DNA from: Scatomonas sp963928055
Lineage (GTDB): Bacteria > Bacillota > Clostridia > Lachnospirales > Lachnospiraceae
Reading direction: 5' to 3'
NCBI GenBank assembly: GCA_963928055.1
Contig: CAWVDN010000001.1
Coordinates: forward strand, 682,001-746,000
DNA length: 64,000 bases
A program made the position numbers and the translations under genes. Below, in pieces: positions 15,872 through 25,377 of this stretch (the stretch's first letter is position 1; every line of letters begins with the position of its first letter). The notes beneath the pieces are model-generated. The model was given only the letters and a program-made list of their open reading frames with translations, made no database searches and was not told the origin of the DNA.

Positions 15872-17071
15872 TTACATGGACTCCACGATGGCTTTTGCCA
15901 GCGCGTCCACCTGCGCCAGCTGCTCTTCCTTCAGAGAAGATTTTATGGTCACGGTTTCGTTCAGAAGGTTGATATTCTTCATGGAGTCGAAGATCTCTTT
16001 CATCTTCTTTCCTGCCACCGGCGCCCAGCTGCCGTTCTCCATCAGGGCCACGGTGCGGTTCTGCAGGTTGTGGGCCTTCAGTTCCAGCAGCAGATGCTCC
16101 ATGTTGGTAAAGATGCCGCCGTTGTAGGTAATGGAGGCAAATACCAGATGGCTGCAGCGGAATGCTTCCGCCAGGATGTAGGAAGGATGGGTAGCGGACA
16201 CATCATACAGCCGCACATCCTTTACGCCCAGATCCGCCAGTTTGGAAGCCAGCACATTGGCCAGGTTCTCGGTGTGGCCGTATACGGAGCCGTACGCGAT
16301 CATGACCGCCTTGTCCTCCGGTGTGTAGCTGCTCCATTTTACATACTTGTCGATGAACCATCCCAGATTCTCTCTCCAGATGGGGCCGTGGAGAGGACAG
16401 ATCATCTGGATATCCAGACCGCCGGCCTTTTTCAGCACCGCCTGGGCCTGAGGTCCGTATTTTCCAACAATGTTCGTGTAATATCTTCTGGCGTCGTCCA
16501 GCCAGTCTCTTTCAAAGTTCACCTCGTCGGCATAGAGATTTCCGTTCATAGCGCCGAAGGTGCCGAAGGCGTCGGCGGAGAACAGTGTCTTGTCCGTGGC
16601 GTCGTAGGTCACCATAACCTCCGGCCAGTGCACCATGGGGGCAGCCGCGAAAGCAAAGGTGTGACGGCCGGTGCTGAAGGTATCTCCCTCTTCCACGAGC
16701 TGCACCCGGGCATCCACGTCAAAATCAAAGAACTGTTTCATCATGCCGGCGATCTTGCTGTTGCAGACGATCCGGATATCCGGATATTTATCCACCAGGG
16801 CGCCGATGGTGCCGCAGTGATCCGGCTCCATGTGGTTCACGATCATATAATCCAGATGTCTTCCATCCAGGACGTGAGCGATATTTTCAAACAGCTGATC
16901 GCTGACAGAATAATCCACGGTATCCAGCAGCACCGTCTTCTCATCCAGGATCAGATAAGCGTTGTAGGACACTCCTCTGGGGATGGGATATACATTTTCA
17001 AACAGGGCCAGTCTGCGATCCGTACCGCCGACCCAGTACAGGTCGTTCTTGATGTTTTTTACACAATACAT
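15872..17071 (-). CDS. fprA: FprA-family flavodiiron protein (A-type flavoprotein)
   Basis: Cytosolic O2/NO reductase that protects anaerobes from oxygen or nitrosative stress. It is 399 aa. The N-terminal metallo-beta-lactamase-like domain holds the diiron ligands H80-x-E82-x-D84-H85 (NHMEPDHCG), with further ligands in PMVHWPEVMV and ICPLHGPIW. The C-terminal flavodoxin domain begins near residue 255 (VMIAYGSVYGHTENLA) and binds FMN. No rubredoxin domain is fused. The start at 17071 (MYCVKNI) is the family start. It has its own promoter (17136-17164). Confidence 0.95.
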   Translation of the reverse strand: MYCVKNIKNDLYWVGGTDRRLALFENVYPIPRGVSYNAYLILDEKTVLLDTVDYSVSDQLFENIAHVLDGRHLDYMIVNHMEPDHCGTIGALVDKYPDIRIVCNSKIAGMMKQFFDFDVDARVQLVEEGDTFSTGRHTFAFAAAPMVHWPEVMVTYDATDKTLFSADAFGTFGAMNGNLYADEVNFERDWLDDARRYYTNIVGKYGPQAQAVLKKAGGLDIQMICPLHGPIWRENLGWFIDKYVKWSSYTPEDKAVMIAYGSVYGHTENLANVLASKLADLGVKDVRLYDVSATHPSYILAEAFRCSHLVFASITYNGGIFTNMEHLLLELKAHNLQNRTVALMENGSWAPVAGKKMKEIFDSMKNINLLNETVTIKSSLKEEQLAQVDALAKAIVESM

Positions 17072-17135
17072 AGCGTTCTTCCTCTCTTTCTTTTTTCCCG
17101 GAGCGCATGGGCGCGTTCCCCGGAAATCCAGTTGC

Positions 17136-17164
17136 ATTATACCACACAATTCTCGGAGAGGCAA
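17136..17164 (-). promoter_or_regulatory. Promoter of fprA
   Basis: Minus strand TTGCCT (17159-17164), 17-bp spacer, TATAAT (17136-17141), 65 bp before the ATG. Confidence 0.75.
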
Positions 17165-17273
17165 AGCTTTCTTCATAAGAATGCCGGGGTGACTTTCCGG
17201 TCAAAATATGCTACTCTGTCTCTATGAGACGTCCGCAGAGGCACGTCACCGCACAGAACAGGAGGCACCCTTT

Positions 17274-18992
17274 ATGAAAACAGCACAGGATCTGAAAAAT
17301 CTTTTACAGGATATCGACCGCAAAAGCTATCCGGCCTACAAATCCGCCCGGGGAAGCTGGCAGTTCCGCAGTTACGTTCTTTCCATCGACCATGTTCAGG
17401 GGGATCCCTTCGCCGCTCCCTCCCGGGTCAGCATCCTCATCCGGGGAAGCGCCGCCGGTTTTCCCCCGTCCCTCTACGACACGGTTCCCAAGCGGATCGC
17501 TCTGCAGGACCACCTGCTGCGGCTTTTCGAAAAGCAGATCGAGCCGTTTCACTTCAAAGCCCACGGCAGCGGCAAAAGCGGTCTTATGGCCGTGAGCCGC
17601 TGCGGCCAGGAGATCCTGGAGCGCACTGCCTGCACCCTGGATCCCGCCGACGGCAGCCTGACCCTGCGGATGCAGATCGGGTTTCCCGCCAGCGGCCGCA
17701 CCATCCAGTCCCGGGAGCTGATCCGCATTCTCTATGATTTTCTTCCCGGCTGTGTGGAAAACAGTCTCTTCTATAAAAAGATCGACCCGGAACGCTGCCG
17801 GCAGACTGCCGAGCTCTGTGAAGATCAGGAATATATAAGGAAGGAACTCTCCCGCCGGTCCCTGGCCGCCTTTGTGGCCAACGGCTCCATCCTGCCCCGG
17901 CGCTCCGGGGTGTCCGAGCTTCCCATGAAGGATGCCGTTCCCTTCTGCTCTCCGGCGTCTCTGGAGGTGGAAATGGATCTGCCCCACCGGGGCCGGATCC
18001 GGGGTATGGGCATTCCCTGCGGCATCACCCTCATCGTGGGGGGCGGCTTTCACGGCAAGTCCACTCTGCTGAAAGCCCTGGAACGAGGCGTCTACAACCA
18101 TATCGCCGGGGACGGCCGGGAATACGTCATCACCCGGGAGGACGCGGTAAAACTCCGGGCGGAGGATTCCCGCAGTATCAGCCAGGTGGATATCTCTCTG
18201 TTTATCAACCATCTGCCCGGAGGACGGGATACCGGAAATTTTTCCACGGAGGACGCCAGCGGCAGCACCTCCCAGGCGGCGGGCATGGCGGAAGCCATGG
18301 AAGCCGGGTCTTCCCTGTTTCTCATCGACGAGGACACCTCCGCCACCAACTTTATGATCCGGGACGAGCTGATGCAGAGGGTGGTATCCGATCAGGAAGA
18401 ACCCATCACCCCCTTTATCAGCCGGGTCCGGGAGCTTTATGAGGAAGCCGGCATCTCCTCCGTGATCGTGGCCGGAAGCTCCGGCTCCTACTTCCACACT
18501 GCCGACACCGTGCTGCAGATGAAGGAGTATCTGGCCTACGATATTACCGAAAAGGCCAAAAGAGAGGCCGCGGGATATCCGCCGGTGCAAAAGGCCCGCA
18601 GCCCCTTCCGCCTGCCTTCCTTCCGCCGTTTTCCCCGGCCCGGGGCGGCACTGCGATCCCAGGACCGTATGAAAATGAAAGTCCTTGGGCGGGAAGGCAT
18701 ACAGATCAACCGCTCCTCCACGGACCTCCGCTATCTGGAACAGCTGGCGGATCCGGAACAGCTGGCCGCCCTGGCCTATCTCCTCCGTTTCAGCGCCGGC
18801 CATCTGATGAACGGCGCCAGGACCCTTCAGGAGATCGTGGACCAGCTGGAAGAAACCATCGACCGCCGGGGACTGGCCGCCCTTTCGGAGGACTCCTATC
18901 TGGCCATGGACCTCTGCCGGCCCCGCAGGCAGGAAATCTTTGCCTGCCTGAACCGGTGCAGAGATCTGATATTTACTTTAAAACAGCAGTGA
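17274..18992 (+). CDS. Predicted ABC-class ATPase (ABC_ATPase family)
   Basis: 572-aa cytosolic protein of the 'predicted ATPase of the ABC class' family; function unproven. The N-terminal ~230 residues precede a P-loop GGGFHGKSTLLKALERG, the family's unusual Walker A with His before Gly-Lys-Ser. FLIDEDTSATNFMIRD is the Walker B/extended region. SSVIVAGSSGSYFHTAD and LRYLEQLADPEQLAALAYLL are family blocks. No membrane segment and no transporter partner nearby. The ATG at 17274 has AGGAGG 10 bases upstream; I reject the longer frame from 17208. It is divergent from fprA. Confidence 0.85.
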   Translation: MKTAQDLKNLLQDIDRKSYPAYKSARGSWQFRSYVLSIDHVQGDPFAAPSRVSILIRGSAAGFPPSLYDTVPKRIALQDHLLRLFEKQIEPFHFKAHGSGKSGLMAVSRCGQEILERTACTLDPADGSLTLRMQIGFPASGRTIQSRELIRILYDFLPGCVENSLFYKKIDPERCRQTAELCEDQEYIRKELSRRSLAAFVANGSILPRRSGVSELPMKDAVPFCSPASLEVEMDLPHRGRIRGMGIPCGITLIVGGGFHGKSTLLKALERGVYNHIAGDGREYVITREDAVKLRAEDSRSISQVDISLFINHLPGGRDTGNFSTEDASGSTSQAAGMAEAMEAGSSLFLIDEDTSATNFMIRDELMQRVVSDQEEPITPFISRVRELYEEAGISSVIVAGSSGSYFHTADTVLQMKEYLAYDITEKAKREAAGYPPVQKARSPFRLPSFRRFPRPGAALRSQDRMKMKVLGREGIQINRSSTDLRYLEQLADPEQLAALAYLLRFSAGHLMNGARTLQEIVDQLEETIDRRGLAALSEDSYLAMDLCRPRRQEIFACLNRCRDLIFTLKQQ

Positions 18993-19032
18993 AATTTTTC
19001 ATAAAAATTTACCTTTTTGTTGGATCCAGCCC

Positions 19033-19061
19033 TTGCGGCTTTCTGACAGATTCGGTATAAT
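19033..19061 (+). promoter_or_regulatory. Promoter of the LacI-family regulator
   Basis: TTGCGG (19033-19038), 17-bp spacer, TATAAT (19056-19061), 34 bp before the ATG at 19096. Confidence 0.7.
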
Positions 19062-19095
19062 AGAGGTATATTTTTACAAAAAAGGACGGAACGTA

Positions 19096-20124
19096 ATGGC
19101 AACTTTAAAAGAACTGGCCGAATATACTGGCTTTTCCATAACAACCATCTCACGGGTTCTGAACAACGATCCCACCATGAGTGTCAGCGACGCCACCCGC
19201 ACCAGCATTCTGGACGCGGCGGGCAAGCTTCACTACCGGACTTCGGCCACCAGGGCCCGCAGCCGTGGAACCCGGAGCCGCCACCTGAAGTTTGCCATGG
19301 CGGAAATGCTCTCTCCCATCGAGCAGCTGGAAGATCCTTATTATCTTTATCTGAAAAATTACGCGGTTCAGCGATGCACGGATCTGGGGTACACGGTGAT
19401 CCCCATTTCCGGCGATCCGGCCCATTATACTCCTCTGAAATCCGAAAAGATCGACGGGATCCTGGCCATCGGCATCTTTTCCGAGGATCAGATCGAAGCC
19501 CTGGCGGCTCTCTCTGAAAATCTGGTCTTTCTGGATTCCGCTCCGGACGAGCTCCGCTTTGACTCCGTAGTGCTGAATTTTCAGCTGGGGGTGGAGCAGG
19601 CGGTAGATTATCTGCTGGAGCACGGCCATCGGGAGATCGGTTTTCTGGGGCCCTGCCGCAAGCTGGATCAGAAAAAGCGCCCGGCCCCGGAAGTCCGCCG
19701 GGAGATCTTTATCCGTTATCTGAAAAACAAAGGGCTGTACCGCCCGGAATATATGCTGGACGCCTCCCCCATGACCGCTTCCGCCTCCCGGGAATACCTG
19801 GAAGAACGGATCGCTTCCGGAGGCCCCATGCCCACGGCCATCCTTACGGCCAACGAGGAGGCTGCCATCGGCGCCGCCGGCGCTCTCCGTTCCCGGGGCA
19901 TGTCCATTCCCAGGGATCTGTCCATCATCAGCTTTAACGACACGCCTCTGTCCTCCCTGACCGATCCGCCCCTGACCAGCATCAGCACCCATGTGGAAGC
20001 CATGAGCGCCACGGCCGTAGATCTTCTGGGCAGACGGGTCACAGGTCAGCTGTCGGATATTCCTCTGAAAATCGTGGTACCCCCTTCTCTGATCCCCAGA
20101 GAAAGCGTACTGGACCTGGATTAA
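19096..20124 (+). CDS. galR: LacI/GalR-family transcriptional regulator of the galactose genes
   Basis: 342-aa repressor. The N-terminal helix-turn-helix MATLKELAEYTGFSITTISR with hinge helix is classical LacI. A periplasmic-binding-like sensor domain fills residues about 60-340 (DGILAIGIFSEDQIEAL, YLLEHGHREIGFLGP, ILTANEEAAIGAAGALRSRG, DLSIISFNDTPLSSL). It lies directly before galK-galT-galM on the same strand, so a GalR role is the natural inference; two palindromic sites before galK (20181-20215) are the likely targets. The inducer cannot be read from sequence. Confidence 0.88.
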   Translation: MATLKELAEYTGFSITTISRVLNNDPTMSVSDATRTSILDAAGKLHYRTSATRARSRGTRSRHLKFAMAEMLSPIEQLEDPYYLYLKNYAVQRCTDLGYTVIPISGDPAHYTPLKSEKIDGILAIGIFSEDQIEALAALSENLVFLDSAPDELRFDSVVLNFQLGVEQAVDYLLEHGHREIGFLGPCRKLDQKKRPAPEVRREIFIRYLKNKGLYRPEYMLDASPMTASASREYLEERIASGGPMPTAILTANEEAAIGAAGALRSRGMSIPRDLSIISFNDTPLSSLTDPPLTSISTHVEAMSATAVDLLGRRVTGQLSDIPLKIVVPPSLIPRESVLDLD

Positions 20125-20180
20125 GACCGCCCCGGCGGTCTTAAATTCTATACAAAAATCCCCCCTGGATTTTGTGGAAT

Positions 20181-20226
20181 ATTTTAGTAAAATTATATTG
20201 TGCTTTTACTAAAATTCTGATACTCT
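20181..20226 (+). promoter_or_regulatory. gal operon promoter with two palindromic operator-like sites
   Basis: Two copies of the odd palindrome TTTTA-N-TAAAA (centres near 20187 and 20209, about two helical turns apart) together form a perfect 12-bp inverted repeat: ATTTTAGTAAAA at 20181-20192 and TTTTACTAAAAT at 20204-20215. A plausible promoter is TTGTGC (20198-20203), 17 bp, TACTCT (20221-20226), which places one site in the spacer and the other just upstream. This layout fits repression by the adjacent LacI-family protein. Confidence 0.7.
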
Positions 20227-20300
20227 AAACCTAAGAAAGCATGGATAGAAGCAGAATGCCAATACCGCTTAATGAAACTATTTTGGAGGAGGTAAAATCA

Positions 20301-21587
20301 ATGATGAAGCAAGCAGAAATGGAAGCAGCTCTCCGGGAGGGCCGCCTGGACGCCAGACTGCTGGAGGTTTACGGGGGAAAGGCGGAGGCTCTCTCCGGAC
20401 CCAAAGAGCGCATGCTCTCTCTGATCCGCACCTTTGCCGATACCTACGGGGCCGGCCGGGAGATCGGTCTTTACTCCGCTCCCGGAAGAACGGAGATGGG
20501 GGGAAATCACACCGACCACCAGCGGGGCCGGGTGCTGGCCGCCGCCATCGACCTGGATATGCTGGCCTGCGCCTCAAAGAGCGGCACCACCGTGACCCGG
20601 GTACTGTCAGACGGCTATCCGGAGATCCGGGTGGATTTCGCTGACCTGACTCCCAAAAAAGAGGAAGCAGGGACCACCGCCGCCCTGATCCGCGGCATCG
20701 CCGCCAGACTGACAGAGATGGGCTATCCGGTATCCGGCTTTGACGCCTGTGTAACTTCCCAGGTGCTGGGAGGCTCCGGCCTCTCCTCTTCCGCCGCCTT
20801 TGAGGTACTGATGGGGGTGGTCATGAACGCTCTGTTCTGCCGGGAGGAGCTGGACGCCGTCCAGATCGCCCAGATCGGCCAGTACGCGGAAAATGTATTC
20901 TTTGACAAACCCTGCGGCCTCATGGACCAGCTGGCCAGCTCCGCCGGCGGCATTACCGCCATCGACTTCCAGGATCCCAAGGCGCCTGTGGTGGATAAGC
21001 TGAACCTTTCCCCCGCCGATTTCGGCTACGCCCTGTGCATCATCGATTCCGGCGCCGATCATGCGGACCTTACGGACGAATACGCGTCCATTCCCAGAGA
21101 GATGGGGGCTGTGGCCGCCTTCTTCCACAAAGAAGTGCTGCGGCAGGTGGATTTCCGGGAATTCTGGGAAAACATCCCCGCTGTCCGCAAGGCTGCCGGA
21201 GACAGAGCGGTGCTCCGTGCCCTGCATTTCTTCGCAGACAACGACCTGGTGCCTCAGCAGGAGGAAAAGCTCCGGGCCGGGGACTTTGAAGGGTTCCTGG
21301 CTCTGGTAGAGCAGTCCGGACATTCTTCCGCGGAGCAGCTGCAGAACCTGTACTGCTGCTCCCATCCGGAAGCGCAGGCCGTACCTCTGACCATCGCCGC
21401 GGCCAGACGGCTTCTGAAGGGAAAGGGCGCTGTCCGGGTCCATGGCGGCGGCTTTGCCGGCACCGTCCAGGCCTACGTGCCCTTCGGCCAGGAGGAAGCT
21501 TTCCGGGCGGGCATGGAAGCCATTCTCGGTCAGGGACGCTGTCATTTTCTCAACATCCGCCCCGGCGGCGGATCTGTCATCGCCTGA
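20301..21587 (+). CDS. galK: Galactokinase
   Basis: ATP-dependent phosphorylation of galactose to galactose-1-phosphate (Leloir pathway). 428 aa from the ATG at 20301, chosen because GGAGGAGG lies 8 bases before it; an earlier ATG at 20241 has no such site. The galactokinase signature is present in the variant GRTEMGGNHTDHQRG. The GHMP ATP loop is LGGSGLSSSAAFEVLMG, and the C-terminal GHMP motif is VRVHGGGFAGTVQAYVP. First gene of galK-galT-galM, with 22 bp to galT. Confidence 0.94.
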   Translation: MMKQAEMEAALREGRLDARLLEVYGGKAEALSGPKERMLSLIRTFADTYGAGREIGLYSAPGRTEMGGNHTDHQRGRVLAAAIDLDMLACASKSGTTVTRVLSDGYPEIRVDFADLTPKKEEAGTTAALIRGIAARLTEMGYPVSGFDACVTSQVLGGSGLSSSAAFEVLMGVVMNALFCREELDAVQIAQIGQYAENVFFDKPCGLMDQLASSAGGITAIDFQDPKAPVVDKLNLSPADFGYALCIIDSGADHADLTDEYASIPREMGAVAAFFHKEVLRQVDFREFWENIPAVRKAAGDRAVLRALHFFADNDLVPQQEEKLRAGDFEGFLALVEQSGHSSAEQLQNLYCCSHPEAQAVPLTIAAARRLLKGKGAVRVHGGGFAGTVQAYVPFGQEEAFRAGMEAILGQGRCHFLNIRPGGGSVIA

Positions 21588-21609
21588 GCAGGCGGGAAAG
21601 GAGTAAGCT

Positions 21610-23100
21610 ATGATCGATCAAGCTATCGCCAATCTGGTCCGGTACGCGGAAAGCACCGGGCTCATTGCCCCGGAAGACCGCACCTGGGCCGTGAATTCCC
21701 TGCTGGAAGTCCTGAAGCTGGACAGCTGGACCGAAACTCCGGCGCAGGAGGAGCTGCCCTCCCTGGATCAGATCCTGGAGGAGATCCTGGACGACGCTTT
21801 CGCCCGGGGCGTCCTGGATGAAAATTCCGTGGTTTACCGGGATCTGCTGGACACCTCCCTCATGGGCAGGCTGACCCCGCCTCCCAGAGAGGTCATCGCC
21901 CGGTTCCGCTCCCTGTACGGGGAAAGCCCCCGGAAAGCTACGGACTGGTACTATGATTTCAGCCTGAACACCAACTATATCCGCCGTGGCCGGATCGTGA
22001 AAGATATGCGCTGGAAAACGGACACCCCTTACGGAGAACTGGACATCACCATCAATCTGTCCAAGCCGGAAAAAGATCCCAAGGCCATCGCGGCAGCCCG
22101 GAACCTGCCCGCCTCCGCCTACCCCCGGTGCCAGCTCTGCCACAGCAACGAGGGCTACGCGGGACGTCTGAATCATCCCGCCCGCCAGAACCACCGGACG
22201 ATCCCCATCACCATTGACGGAAAGCCCTGGTTCCTGCAGTACTCTCCCTACGTGTATTACAATGAGCACTGCATCGTATTTAACTCGGAACACACGCCCA
22301 TGAAGATCGACCACTCCTGCTTCTGCAAGATGCTGGATTTCATCAGCCAGTTCCCCCACTATTTCGTAGGTTCCAACGCGGACCTTCCCATTGTGGGCGG
22401 CTCTATCCTGGCTCACGATCATTTCCAGGGCGGTCATTATACCTTTGCCATGGAGCGGGCTCCCATTGACCAGCCTCTGACCTTCCAGGGATTCCCGGAG
22501 GTAAAAGCCGGCATTGTCAAATGGCCCATGTCCGTGATCCGTCTGACCTGCGGCGATCCGGAAAAACTCATCGCTCTGGCGGACAGGATCCTGAACGCCT
22601 GGAGAGGATACACCGATGAGGACGCCATGATCCTGGCGGAGACCGATGGCACCCCCCACAACACCATCACCCCCATCGCCAGACGGCGGGGCAGCGACTA
22701 CGAGCTGGATCTGGTGCTGCGGAACAACCTGACGACGGAGGAGCATCCCCTGGGCCTGTACCATCCTCACGCGGAGCTTCACCATATCAAAAAAGAGAAC
22801 ATCGGCCTCATCGAGGTCATGGGTCTGGCCGTACTGCCGGCCCGCCTGAAAACGGAACTGGCGGAAGTGGGAAGGCTTCTCCTGTCCGGAGAAAGCTTAA
22901 GAGACAATCCTCTGACCGCCTCCCATGCCGACTGGGCCGAGGAGATCGCCCGCAGCTACACCCTCACCCCGGACAATGTGGATCAGATCCTGCAGAAAGA
23001 AGTGGGACTGGTATTCTCCAGGGTCCTGGAGCACGCGGGAGTTTACAAAGACCGAAACGCTTTCCTGCGTTTCATCCACACCATAGGAGGAGCAGAATGA
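21610..23100 (+). CDS. galT: UDP-glucose--hexose-1-phosphate uridylyltransferase (GalT family 2)
   Basis: Exchanges UMP between UDP-glucose and galactose-1-phosphate, giving UDP-galactose. At 496 aa it belongs to the long Firmicutes type (family 2) rather than the ~350-aa E. coli type. Typical blocks are NTNYIRRGRIVKDMRW, GYAGRLNHPARQNHRTIPI, FVGSNADLPIVGGSILAHDH and FQGGHYTFAME, where the HDHFQGGHY region carries the catalytic histidine. The stop overlaps the galM start (ATGA). It supplies UDP-galactose, the substrate of Glf in the capsule operon. Confidence 0.95.
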   Translation: MIDQAIANLVRYAESTGLIAPEDRTWAVNSLLEVLKLDSWTETPAQEELPSLDQILEEILDDAFARGVLDENSVVYRDLLDTSLMGRLTPPPREVIARFRSLYGESPRKATDWYYDFSLNTNYIRRGRIVKDMRWKTDTPYGELDITINLSKPEKDPKAIAAARNLPASAYPRCQLCHSNEGYAGRLNHPARQNHRTIPITIDGKPWFLQYSPYVYYNEHCIVFNSEHTPMKIDHSCFCKMLDFISQFPHYFVGSNADLPIVGGSILAHDHFQGGHYTFAMERAPIDQPLTFQGFPEVKAGIVKWPMSVIRLTCGDPEKLIALADRILNAWRGYTDEDAMILAETDGTPHNTITPIARRRGSDYELDLVLRNNLTTEEHPLGLYHPHAELHHIKKENIGLIEVMGLAVLPARLKTELAEVGRLLLSGESLRDNPLTASHADWAEEIARSYTLTPDNVDQILQKEVGLVFSRVLEHAGVYKDRNAFLRFIHTIGGAE

Positions 23101-24125
23101 ACATTACATCAGAAGCATTCGGAAAAACAAAAGACGGCACTCCCGTCACCCGCTACTGGCTGCAGGACGGAGACTGCCGGGCGGCGGTCCTCACCTACGG
23201 AGGCGTGATCCAGTCCCTCATCGTTCCCGATAAAAACGGAGAGCCCGTAGATGTGGTCCTGGGCTTTGAAGACCCGGTGGACTACGAAAACCAGGGATGC
23301 TTTATCGGCGCCATGATCGGCAGATACGCCAACCGCATCGGAGGCGGCCGCTTTACCCTGAACGGAAAGGAACTGACCTTCCCCCTCAACGACGGCATCC
23401 ATCATCTGCACTCCGGCCCCATTGGCTTCGACCGGAAACACTGGCAGGCAAACGTCCTTCCGGACGCCCTGGAACTGACCCTGACCAGCCCCGACGGGGA
23501 GAGCGGCTATCCCGGAACCATAACGGTCACGGTATCGTACCGTCTGGAAAACGGCACCCTGACCCTCACCTACGACGCGGACACAGACCAGGATACCCTC
23601 TGCAGCCTGACCAATCACAGCTACTTCAATCTGGCCGGCAGCGGCTCTGTGGACAGCCAGGTCCTGCAGGTCAGCGCTTCCGCCTATGCCCGCCAGGATG
23701 CCGACAATGTGCCGGACGGCACCAGAGCTTCTGTGGAGGGAACCCCCATGGATCTGCGGCAGCCGGTGGCCCTGGGCACCCTCTGGGAGCAGGATTTTGA
23801 CCAGATCCGCCGTTACCGGGGCATCGATCATCACTACTGGGCGGACGGAAGCGGCATGCGCGCCATGGCCAAAGCCTCCTGCCCGGAAAACGGCATCACC
23901 CTTACGGTGTCCTCGGATCTGCCGGGCCTTCAGGTTTACACCGGCAATGCCCTGAATGCCGCCAGGGGCAAGGGCGGATACGACTATCAGGTACACCAGG
24001 GCTTCTGCCTGGAGACCCAGCCGGCTCCCAACCCTGCCGTATGGCCCGTGGAAGAACAGCCCATTCTGCGAAAAGGACAGCATTATCACACGGTCACCCA
24101 TTTCGCGTTTACCGTAGAAGCATAA
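23097..24125 (+). CDS. galM: Aldose 1-epimerase (mutarotase)
   Basis: Interconverts alpha and beta galactose before GalK. 342 aa. Conserved motifs are GRYANRIGGGRFTLNG, NDGIHHLHSGPIGFDRKHW (His for catalysis), TNHSYFNLAGSG, GIDHHYW and the C-terminal FCLETQPAPNP with the catalytic Glu. Translation is coupled to galT through ATGA, and the operon ends at the terminator at 24139-24180. No galE is present in this window. Confidence 0.95.
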   Translation: MNITSEAFGKTKDGTPVTRYWLQDGDCRAAVLTYGGVIQSLIVPDKNGEPVDVVLGFEDPVDYENQGCFIGAMIGRYANRIGGGRFTLNGKELTFPLNDGIHHLHSGPIGFDRKHWQANVLPDALELTLTSPDGESGYPGTITVTVSYRLENGTLTLTYDADTDQDTLCSLTNHSYFNLAGSGSVDSQVLQVSASAYARQDADNVPDGTRASVEGTPMDLRQPVALGTLWEQDFDQIRRYRGIDHHYWADGSGMRAMAKASCPENGITLTVSSDLPGLQVYTGNALNAARGKGGYDYQVHQGFCLETQPAPNPAVWPVEEQPILRKGQHYHTVTHFAFTVEA

Positions 24126-24138
24126 AAGCATAAAAAAT

Positions 24139-24180
24139 CAGGCGTCTGCGTGATCCCGTCACACAGACGCCTGGTTTTTT
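24139..24180 (+). terminator. Terminator of the gal operon
   Basis: CAGGCGTCTG (24139-24148) pairs with CAGACGCCTG (24164-24173) and is followed by GTTTTTT. Confidence 0.9.
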
Positions 24181-24211
24181 ATGCCCGGAAACCTCCAGGG
24201 CTCCCTGAAAG

Positions 24212-25159
24212 TCAGTCTTTTCCCTTCAGCAGATCGCTGAACAGATCTTCGGAATATACGCCCTCCCGGATCAGTTTCCGGAAAGCCTCCACCACCACTG
24301 CCTTATCTTCCTGATAGGTAACCCCGAACCAGCGGTCCGAAGTCTCCAGCACCTTCACCCGGACCTCTCCGGCCTGAAGCAGCTGATCGATAAAGATCGG
24401 CAGCAGATATTCCCCTTTCAGCTCCCGTCCTTCCAGATCCCGGAAAAAGCCGCGGAATCCCTCCTCCAGCCGGGGCAGGAATTCCGGGGTCAGTCCCCAC
24501 ATATTCATCGAGACATAGCTGTCCGGATCCACCGGACGGCGGCTGCCCGCTTCCTCCACGGCAGCGCCCTCCCCGTCCTTGATCAGGCCGGAGGTCTCGT
24601 CGACTCCCGTAAGATACCCGCAGCTGTCCACCCGGCAGATCCCCCGGGTCACAGCGCCGTTGTCGCTGAGGGTATTTTTCAGGATAAATCCCGCCATGCA
24701 GAAGTCCATGGGTTTTTCCGGGGAATACTGCTCCAGAAAATCATGGATCTCCACAAAGGCCTGCTTTCCGTAATAGTCGTCGGCATTGATCACCGCAAAA
24801 GGTTCCTGAAGCTGCCCCCGGCAGGCCAGCACTGCCTGTCCGGTCCCCCAGGGCTTGGTCCTGCCCTCCGGCAGCTCCACTCCCTCCGGCAGATCGGAAA
24901 GCTCCTGGAACGCGTATCCCACTTCTACCCCCAGCCGGCGGCAGAGTTTTTCCATCCTGTCGCCGATGGCCTCCCGAAATGCCTTCTCAATATCCCGGCG
25001 GATAATAAACAGGATCTTATTAAACCCGGCCTCCAGGGCATCGTGGATGGAATAATCCATAATAATCTCCCCGGCGGGACCTACCGCCGCCAGCTGCTTA
25101 ATGCCGCCGCCAAACCGGGAGCCGATCCCGGCAGCCATGATCACCAGCGTTGTTTTCAT
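24212..25159 (-). CDS. Sugar-phosphate nucleotidyltransferase-like protein
   Basis: 315-aa protein with the nucleotidyltransferase start MAAGIGSRFGGGIKQLAAVG (the GxGxRxxxxxxK-type pyrophosphorylase motif) and FAVINADDYYGKQAF, the metal-binding Asp pair region. The family is common beside gal or sugar genes in Clostridia. The activated sugar and nucleotide are not known, though a hexose-1-phosphate is likely from context. It is convergent to galM and transcribed from its own promoter at 25233-25262. Confidence 0.82.
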   Translation of the reverse strand: MKTTLVIMAAGIGSRFGGGIKQLAAVGPAGEIIMDYSIHDALEAGFNKILFIIRRDIEKAFREAIGDRMEKLCRRLGVEVGYAFQELSDLPEGVELPEGRTKPWGTGQAVLACRGQLQEPFAVINADDYYGKQAFVEIHDFLEQYSPEKPMDFCMAGFILKNTLSDNGAVTRGICRVDSCGYLTGVDETSGLIKDGEGAAVEEAGSRRPVDPDSYVSMNMWGLTPEFLPRLEEGFRGFFRDLEGRELKGEYLLPIFIDQLLQAGEVRVKVLETSDRWFGVTYQEDKAVVVEAFRKLIREGVYSEDLFSDLLKGKD

Positions 25160-25232
25160 TCTTCCGTTCCTCCCTGTTATTTTTCTTTTCTGAAAATATC
25201 CCGGGGATCTGCCCCGGCGCGCTCATGGACTC

Positions 25233-25262
25233 ATTATAGCATCCTCCTCCGGTTTCCGTCAA
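25233..25262 (-). promoter_or_regulatory. Promoter of the nucleotidyltransferase gene
   Basis: Minus strand TTGACG (25257-25262), 18-bp spacer ending TGC, TATAAT (25233-25238): an extended -10 promoter 74 bp before the ATG. Confidence 0.8.
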
Positions 25263-25377
25263 AGAATTTCAATTTTTCTGCATATTCTGCCCGGTTTTTC
25301 CCATACTAAACTCAGCGGAGGAAAAAAGCGCCGCCGGAATCCTCCGCGAATTCTAAATGATACAAGGAGTGAAATCT

